Part shown: positions 57,329-64,000 of the stretch, piece by piece
Position numbering within the stretch: the first letter of the stretch is position 1
Layout: every line of letters begins with the position of its first letter
Assembly: GCA_001592805.2 (NCBI GenBank)
Contig: CP051140.1
Coordinates: 2,481,501 to 2,545,500, forward strand
DNA from: Peltaster fructicola
Lineage: Eukaryota; Ascomycota; Dothideomycetes
Length of the DNA stretch: 64,000 bases
Direction: 5' to 3'
Translations under genes and position numbers: made by a program
Notes under the pieces: generated by a model
Databases searched by the model: none
Told to the model about the DNA's origin: nothing
What the model saw: only the letters and a program-made list of their open reading frames with translations

Positions 57329-59360
57329 CTAAGAGATGAGGAAATCCTGTCGTACATTGACGAACGCGGCGGCTCCGCCATTCTTTCTAGCGACATCGTC
57401 TAGGAAACTGTCTGTTTGCAAGCACAATTTCTCGAGTGCTGCCGACGAAGGCTTACCCAGGAGACTATGAAGGGGTTAACATGATTTGGTGTATCAAGAC
57501 ATGCAACATACCGAGTATTGCTCCGTTGAGCTCTTCTGCTAGAGTGGAACGGCCGCTCTTATCGACCAGATGTCGTACTTCGTCACTGGTTCGAGCGTCA
57601 TTGTAGGCGAACAAGGAGAAGACAGTATCGAGTTCTTGTTTGAAGCCTGACTGTGCATTCGACTCAAACTCCTCGCGTAGACCCTGGCCATAGCTGATGG
57701 CTGCATCGAATAGCTCAGATTCCTTGGTTGCTGCATTCTGCGTGTCAGAAGATATGTCCATCTCGATGTCCCCATGTGCTGACTCGTTCTCTTTCGAAAC
57801 TTCTCGATGCAGCTGATCATCAAGCTCCATCTGGGTATCGACGTGCTTACTATCCGCCGCGTCGTTACCGTTCATACGAATCGCTGCTGATAATTCCGAC
57901 CATCGCCTCATCATCTCGATCAACTTCCGGCATCGCAGGCGGAAGTATATCCCTTTGTTCCTTTGGTCTTGCAAAACTTGTGGATAGTACATCTGCGTGT
58001 ATTTGAGAGCACGATCTAGGTCGCCATCAAGCATAGCTCCACGGATTCGTTGGCGTTGCGTAGCATGCACATCATCGGTGTTATCCTGAATGAGGTCCTG
58101 GTCTGACGTCGACGGAGCCTGTCGTTTGCGGTCCTGCAGGTCCAGCTGGAAGGCCCTTGACGTCGCTATGTAACCCTCATGCGCGAGATATTGGCTGATG
58201 AGGTTCTCTATTAGTGCCGATTCGTCGTCTGGAGGATGAAGCTTTTCGGTAGTCTGGCGAGCAACTGACCCGAGTGTGATTTGACGTTCCTGGTCCATCA
58301 TCGCATCGATATCGAAGACAAAGAGCTGTCGACCAAAGTTTGCGCGCGCATGATCGCCGTTCTTCCTGAAGCCGATGATTGGAAAATATTCGCCTGGCTT
58401 GACATCCGAGAATGCTGATCCCAAGTAGTTGCCGTTTCGAGTGAAGAAGATGCTGTTCGTTCGAAAGTTGATACCGCAGCCGACAACATCGTGAGTGACA
58501 AGATGAGGTCCATAAGAGCGACCACTGGATTGACCGGAAAAGACCTCGCCGTCGTCGCCGTGATAAGCAAAAGCATCAGGTTCCCAACCAGGTAGTCTTG
58601 TTAACATGCTCTTGTCTGTGGCGAAGCCAACACCAATCAGTGCATCCTTGCTCCTTGACATGATTGTGACTTCGTAGTAGTACAAACCAACCTCCTTCGG
58701 CACGGGCACATCGGATCGTATGCTAGCTGCCTCATCTTGTGTCTTGAACTGCGCGCCCGAAAATCGTACTTCGCTGCCATCTCCCAACACCTCTACTCCA
58801 TTTGCGCCATCTCCTCGGTTCCATTTGGTTGGAAGCCCTCGCGGTCTGGTCGATTGCGTATAATGTGCGGACGGCCGCTCGATCACTCGTTGTGACACTC
58901 CTCGATGGACGTGTGGTAGCGGTGACGTAGAGCGATTGATGAGAAGGCTGGTAGTCGCTGAATGATCCGGTGTCGATGGCACAAAAGCCGAAGTGTCCTG
59001 AACCTCTGTCTTGACACGTTCTTCCCACTCGTGCTTCAGTCGCTGCGCATGTCGTGAACGTGATAGATAGCTCGGAACGAAGAACTGCGGTCGATCAGGT
59101 GGACCCGAATAGCCATGCTCCTCGTGTATGGGAGCGCCGTTCGAATGTCTTTGCCAGCCGCTCGGCTCTCCATTCACCTCAGCTCTTGCAGAATATCTCC
59201 GTTCCTGGCGAGACATTTGGAAGCGATTAGGGTCTGTTGGTGCATACGACGAGAGAGCTGGGTATGATGTGGATAGGGTGTGAGATGGCGTTGTTGATCG
59301 GGTTGAACCTGCAGCAACGTTTGCATACGAGTGACGAGAAGTCGGTGACAGATTGCTCAT
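57329..59360 (-). CDS. VID30: GID/CTLH ubiquitin ligase subunit Gid1/Vid30 (RanBP9-like, SPRY-LisH-CTLH); one apparent frame break
   Basis: Scaffold subunit of the GID/CTLH E3 ligase, which marks gluconeogenic enzymes for degradation when glucose returns. Exons (minus strand) 59360-57512 and 57464-57329 with a 47-nt intron. N-terminal 150 residues are disordered. The SPRY domain runs from about GLPTKWNRGDGANGVEVLGDG through YYYEVTIMSRSKDALIGVGF, GWEPDAFAYHGDDGE and YFPIIGFRKNGDHARANFG. Then LisH (LIENLISQYLAHEGYIATSRAF), CTLH (RQRIRGAMLDGDLDRALKYTQMYYPQVL, FRLRCRKLIEMM) and the CRA region near the end (ELFDAAISYGQGLREEF, DTVFSLFAYNDA). Exon 2 encodes the conserved end GKPSSAALEKLC... GGAAAFVNVR, but after the normal splice it is one base out of frame at the GG 57460-57461. 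One base restored gives 661 aa. A downstream acceptor would also keep frame at the cost of nine conserved residues. Confidence 0.92.
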
Positions 59361-59949
59361 AGCAATGAGTCTCTCAAAGCGATAGACTCAAGCCGGAGGT
59401 AGATGTGTTTGAAAGATAGTTGTAATCCAGTCGATGAATACCAGCTGGTCGTGAGATCACCACGATGGCGGTCCGATAAGGTCGTAGCCGTCATGCATAT
59501 TGCAAGAGCTATACTGTGGGAGATGTGCTTGCAAGTACGAGCGGAAGATGAGTGATGTCGTGAAGAACTATCTGATCGGCACTACTGACACAAGCTATGC
59601 CTGGATGATGTGCTATGAGCTTGCCGCGTTATTCTCGACCTAGGTCGCGTGCACGCGGGAGTCACTCAGAAAGAGGTACGGCACAGCTAAGGGTGTGTCT
59701 TCTCGTCACAACGACAAGAGCTCATAGCAACAAGGTAATCGTCAGTGTGGTGGCTAGCAGTAAAGGCTCACAAAGGCATGCCTTAGACAGGAAAGACCAT
59801 AGCAATACTATGTATTCTTGCTGCTGCTGTCACAGTGAGTCATATGATCGTATGCATTGCCATTCAGTCGGATCCTGAAGACCCTCGAGGATAGTCCGTT
59901 ATTGCTTAAGCAAGGATATCGTTCCAAACTTCTGCTGCTGCACAATCTA
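59361..59949. other. Intergenic region, GID1 promoter
   Basis: 589 bp between the GID1 start and the DUR3 stop, both on the minus strand. No gene seen. Confidence 0.4.
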
Positions 59950-62194
59950 CTATACTGACGTGCCATCCATGGCCTTCTCCGGCCCGACGTCGATGGTCTT
60001 CTGATCAATGCCTTTCTCTTCACTGACTGGCTCGGCCAAGACAGCTTCGCCATGCACAACACCAGGCTTCTGTTTGCCAGTGATGTCCCGGTAGATCGAC
60101 CTGAACGTCTTGGCCATGGTCTTGCGGCCTTCGTAGAGTGGATAAGCAACAACAGCGAATCCACTGAAGAACAGCCAGATTATGTCGAACGCGACCCAGC
60201 CAGTGAAGAAAGGCTTGCTGAAGATGTAGTTCGATCCAAGCATTGGCATTGGCCATAGAACAAGAAGTGCAAGGGTGAGGACAATGACCATCCATCGAGC
60301 GATCTTTGCTGCGCGAGCCAGCTTGACCTCATCTTGTGCGAGCTCTGCCTCAGTCTCGATCTCTCCAGGAATTTTCTCAATGTCCATATGTGCTGCAGCG
60401 GCCATGTCTGAATCGTCGGCTCGCTTGATCAGTTTCATGCTGACCCAGTCATATTTGCCGCTTGGAAAGACGAGTGACTTGAAGGGTCAGTGAATTGCTG
60501 TCGTAGGGACATCACAGAACTCACAAGTATTGGGATTGTTATCAGTGGCGTGAGGAGCGCAACAACGTTGCCAGCAAGCATGGGATAGCTACCACGGTCA
60601 GCTTCGTCCTCCTTGAGCACTCAAGACTTACTTTTTGCCAGTAGATGCCACAGAAAGGTCTCCGCCTTGTTTCTGTGCAGTCACAAGCCACGCGATCAAC
60701 GCACATGCAAGTGCTAAGACCGGCGATGCTGCCGCTGCAACCTTACTCTGACGATCCCACATCATTGTTAGTGCTGCAGGCAATACTGCACCGCCGATGA
60801 TGACACCCATCATGAGATAGATGTAGCCGAGCGATATGCCAGCGTAGTACAGTCCCGTTGAGAAGGCGGCCATGATCAAAGAGTACACCACGCAAGTCGT
60901 GTGGCTAACTGCAATCAGTTGTTGGCCCTTTGCACTTGGCTTGATGTATGTCTTGTAGATGTCAAAGGTGAAAATGCTAGACACTGCAATCAGCTCGGCC
61001 GACATAGCACTTGTGACAGCCATGAAGACGAGTAGAAGGGTTGCTGCAGCACCGCCATTGCCGAGGAGGGCGATAGCGGCATTTGGTAGGACCAACCCAG
61101 CAGAAACATCAGCGGGATCCATCCTGTTTGGATATGTTGGGAACACTGGGTTGCTCTCGAGCGCTAGACAGCTCAGTCCCATAGCCGTAGCAGCGGTCCA
61201 AGGAATAGCGAACCAAGCAAGACCACCCAGGACGTAGCCAGGAGGGCATCGACCGGAGAAGCTGCGATGGCCTTGTTCCAGTACCCGTTGTCCAGGAAGA
61301 CAGTTCCGAAATTGCCTATGATGTTGATGACGAAGAAGATACCTCCCTGCTGAGATGCCATAGTGAGATAGGAACCGCCAGCGTTGCCGTCGACTGGATG
61401 AAGATCAGCCGCAGCCACCAATGCATCGTAGACCGCAGCTGGACTTCCAAGAATGGAGTTTGTTGCGTACGCCGTGAAGGCGAAGATGAAGAGGATCACA
61501 ATGATGACAGCGGTGTGAGCGTAGTCGGTCAAGAATGTTGCTTTGATGCCGCCAAACATTGTATACAACACAACGCCAATCGGCAGTAAGAAGCAAGCTG
61601 CAGGTGTTGGCATTCCCGTCAGAGCAGTGACAACAGCACTACCACCAGTGAGAAGCATAGCTGTGACAAGGATGTTGGTGACCAGTCCGAAGGTAATGTA
61701 CACTGCATGTACGGCCGTGCCATACCTGGCGCGAACAGCCTCGAGGAAAGTGTGCGCATTTGGAGCTTTACGCTTGAGCTCAATAGCCAGATAAGCGAAC
61801 AGGATGATCTGAACGGTCGCGCCAGAAGCGTACCAGAAGGGCCCGGAGACACCGTACTCATAGGCAACAGAGCTTGACTACAGCGCAGTCAGTATTGAGC
61901 TTGCAGATGCTCTGATTTGAATTACCTGTAGCAATGTTGCCGCCCAGGTCCACGAGCTGACAACAGCAGAAGCGACGAGACCAGACTTGACTGATCTTCC
62001 AGCGGTGTTGAATGCCTCAGAGGTCTGCAGCTCGTTGTTGTAGCGTTTCAAGACCCATGTGGTCAGTATCATGCCAAAGGCGAAGAGAAATCCTGTTCCG
62101 GTCAGAGCATATCTAGGAAGTGTAGTGCTATAGTACCTAGTCCAAGGACAACGCCATAGCCAGTGCCTTGCGAGAGAGGAGCAGAGCCTGCCAT
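59950..62194 (-). CDS. DUR3: Urea active transporter (sodium:solute symporter family); one apparent frame break
   Basis: Plasma-membrane proton-coupled uptake of urea (and polyamines in yeast) under nitrogen limitation. Five exons on the minus strand: 62194-62137, 62092-61926, 61877-60632, 60588-60525 and 60477-59950; introns of 43-48 nt. The start [20 protein letters not shown] and then [18 protein letters not shown] are the family N-terminus. Also seen are [78 protein letters not shown] and [20 protein letters not shown]. The C-terminus is long and cytosolic. Frame is lost once at 61241-61242: AASPVDAL is followed in one frame by an early stop and in the neighbour by [21 protein letters not shown], the conserved continuation; one extra C gives ALPGYVLGG and a product of 687 aa, normal length. 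About 13-15 TM helices are expected. Confidence 0.93.
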
Positions 62195-63455
62195 GGTTGC
62201 TGGTTGAGGCTGCAATGGAAGTGAAACAACGCGAAGAGGAAGAGGTAACCCGTGCACGTATCTGTACTCGCCATGCCTGCGATCTTATCGAAAGATTCTT
62301 ATACCAGACCCTTCCCTTTACTCCACGTTGTGCACGCAGCTAGCAGCATGTGCTAGTTGCAACGGCTAGACTCGACGTAGGCCGGGATGCTGATAAGACT
62401 TTGCTGTGCATTCACGAGCATTGAGTGGAGCTTCCATGCTGCTGCTGATAAGCAAAGCGGCGATGTCCATGACTAGGATCAGTCACCCTGCCCTTTTTCT
62501 AAGCCTTCACTCAGCTAGTCGCGGCATTTCCACGTGGGAGAAGATCCTTGTGGCTGGTCCACCAAGACAAGCTCCGATCAAGCACAGATATGGTGAAATG
62601 AAAGGTCTTGTATCCTACCTCTGTCGTGTGAGGTTATGATAAGGATTTTGGGCATTCCCGAGCTCGCCCGCAATGTGGCTTGATTCTGCTGGCTCGGACT
62701 CCATTTCATGACACACAATCTTGCATCTCATCAATAAAAAGTGCGTTACCGAGGAAATATGCCTCGGGCATGTCGTTCCGAGCTTTGCAGCTAGGACTTC
62801 CTTGCAACAGAGATGGCTGGGTTGTCTTGTCTCCTGCGAGACAACCATTATTGACGTGCCAGTCTCTCCGACACCAGTGCAGTGAGACCCTCGCATTTGT
62901 GGGTATGCATGCCACACACGGGACGATTCCTGAAGGATGTTGTACGCTGGTGGGTTGAGCTCTTTGCAAACATGACACAGGAACAGAACGCTTGTGCCAT
63001 GCTACAGCAACCTCCGAGATGGTTATGCTCCAGTCCCGTATGATCTGGCCAGGGACTATCAGATGGCAGAAGCAAGGTGTCCAGCAAATGCAGCTCTGTC
63101 AGTATCCTCGACTGGATACTGAAGCTATAGATGTTCGAGGAGCCCAGCACAAAGGGTGACATAGGAAATCTCCGCATCTTCAATGCTGCATACTCTTGTG
63201 CTGGTGAACAGTCTTCGAGACGTCGCCGTGATTTGAGTGAGATCTGAGATGGTCAATATCTTAAGTTATACCGGTATGCTGGCTGGAACTCTGCCTCTGA
63301 CCGCAGACCTGTTGTGGGGCATGCCTGGCGTCTATGCGCTGCGTCTATGAGATCTGCGCTAGCTTAACCGCGTTGCTCAATTGAGATATATTGTACAGAC
63401 CATCAACACCAAACTTTCTGACAAGCAGAGATGCTGCCGCAACACAGTAACCACC
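62195..63455. other. Divergent intergenic region, 1.3 kb
   Basis: Between the divergent DUR3 and coilin-like genes. No gene or RNA seen. GATA-type words are present, as would suit a nitrogen-regulated promoter, but they are too short and frequent to claim as sites. Confidence 0.45.
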
Positions 63456-64000
63456 ATGCGACTCTATCTGTGTATCGACAGAAGCGGTCTCGCACCGGTC
63501 AAGACTGTTTGGCCACTGTCACAACAGCGACACATCTGCTCTGTAGCAGAGCTGCTACAGGATGTCAACAAGACCTTCCCACTCGAAACACCCGATCGCA
63601 CATTGCTGGAGTATGTGGTAACACTCGGAGGCTACGAATGTATGCGTCATCATGAAGTTACGAGCATCTGCAAGGAGGACGATGAGCTCGTTATCCGACC
63701 ACTAAATCGAGTCGAGCTCGATGCACGCTTCGATAGCCGGCGCTGGCTGTACGATGCACATGATCAGCTCGTGGTCGACGGCATTCCGCTCGTCGAATCG
63801 GCGGGCTCGCACCCTCACTGTTCCCACGTCCCTATGCCGCCCAACAAACGTAGGAGGTTGAACGGATCAGAGAGTTCGCAGTACGAGCTGATCAACAGAT
63901 CTGAAGAGCAGGATGATGCCGAGTTGTCCAGTGGTGAAGCACACAGCCGCCCAGCGCAACGTATACAGGCATCGCTGGCTTGTGCAGGACATATTAAAGA
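63456..64000 (+). CDS. Coilin-like N-terminal domain protein, C-terminus beyond the window
   Basis: An open frame from the ATG at 63456 to the window end, 181 complete codons, no stop. The first 100 residues (MRLYLCIDRSGLAPVKTVWPL, SVAELLQDVNKTFPLE, LEYVVTLGGYECMRHHEV, CKEDDELVIRPLN) show the beta-beta-alpha-beta order of the ubiquitin-like fold of coilin N-terminal domains. I remember the same segment order in nuclear proteins of filamentous ascomycetes that are annotated only by a domain of unknown function. A basic stretch MPPNKRRRLNG follows and is a probable nuclear signal; the rest is acidic and disordered. Coilin organises Cajal bodies in animals and plants, and whether this fungal group does anything similar is open. 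An upstream in-frame start is not needed. Confidence 0.65.
   Translation, partial: MRLYLCIDRSGLAPVKTVWPLSQQRHICSVAELLQDVNKTFPLETPDRTLLEYVVTLGGYECMRHHEVTSICKEDDELVIRPLNRVELDARFDSRRWLYDAHDQLVVDGIPLVESAGSHPHCSHVPMPPNKRRRLNGSESSQYELINRSEEQDDAELSSGEAHSRPAQRIQASLACAGHIK

Overview
The window is a gene-dense stretch of a filamentous ascomycete nuclear genome (Pezizomycotina; Dothideomycetes is my best guess but is not proven by the sequence). The evidence is short GT-AG introns, mostly 43-51 nt with CTAAC/CTGAC-like branch sites, and a set of single-copy fungal genes: a group III hybrid histidine kinase with HAMP repeats, an eisosome protein, a TRK potassium transporter and a DUR3 urea transporter. 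I see no bacterial features, rRNA, tRNA, CRISPR array or transposon coding sequence.

Layout. 1-6.4 kb: a small conserved orphan, a cytochrome b5-domain protein (-), a small mitochondrial-looking orphan, then pyruvate kinase behind a long leader. 6.4-10.4 kb: group III histidine kinase NIK1. 11-14.2 kb: a bZIP factor and a 2-oxoglutarate dioxygenase. 14.2-21.7 kb is gene-poor, with a WDR89-like WD40 gene, a conserved fungal orphan and a 2.6-kb stretch without a gene. 21.7-28.9 kb: TRK transporter, a two-TM mitochondrial orphan, a glutaminyl cyclase-like M28 protein and a Ser/Arg-rich orphan. 29.2-39.4 kb: PIL1, COX10, VPS5, CDH1 and an SDR. 40.9-51.4 kb: PP1 catalytic subunit, eIF4E, a large LRR protein, an AYR1-like SDR, an orphan and CSN7. 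53.5-64 kb: KIN4-type kinase, GID1/VID30, DUR3 and the 5' part of a coilin-like protein cut by the window end.

Most genes are housekeeping (glycolysis, heme a synthesis, translation initiation, retromer, eisosome) or signalling. Several act on related processes: CDH1 (APC/C activator), PP1, KIN4 (mitotic exit), CSN7 (cullin deneddylation) and GID1 (ubiquitin ligase). They lie interleaved with unrelated genes and in both orientations, so I infer conserved gene order, not an operon or biosynthetic cluster.

The most striking result is that eight otherwise well-conserved genes (bZIP, WDR89-like, the 18.3-kb orphan, COX10, VPS5, KIN4, GID1, DUR3) each carry exactly one +/-1 nt reading-frame break, nearly always in or beside a mononucleotide run. 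In each case a single-base change gives a total coding length divisible by three and a product of normal family length. Many are single-copy genes expected to be needed, so base-calling or assembly indels are the likeliest cause; recent inactivation or recoding would be more interesting but is less likely. I found no convincing novel multi-gene system. The best candidates for new biology are the uncharacterised conserved genes (390-854, 2182-2595, 18349-19079, 24759-25765, 27630-28874, 48777-49995, 63456-end).
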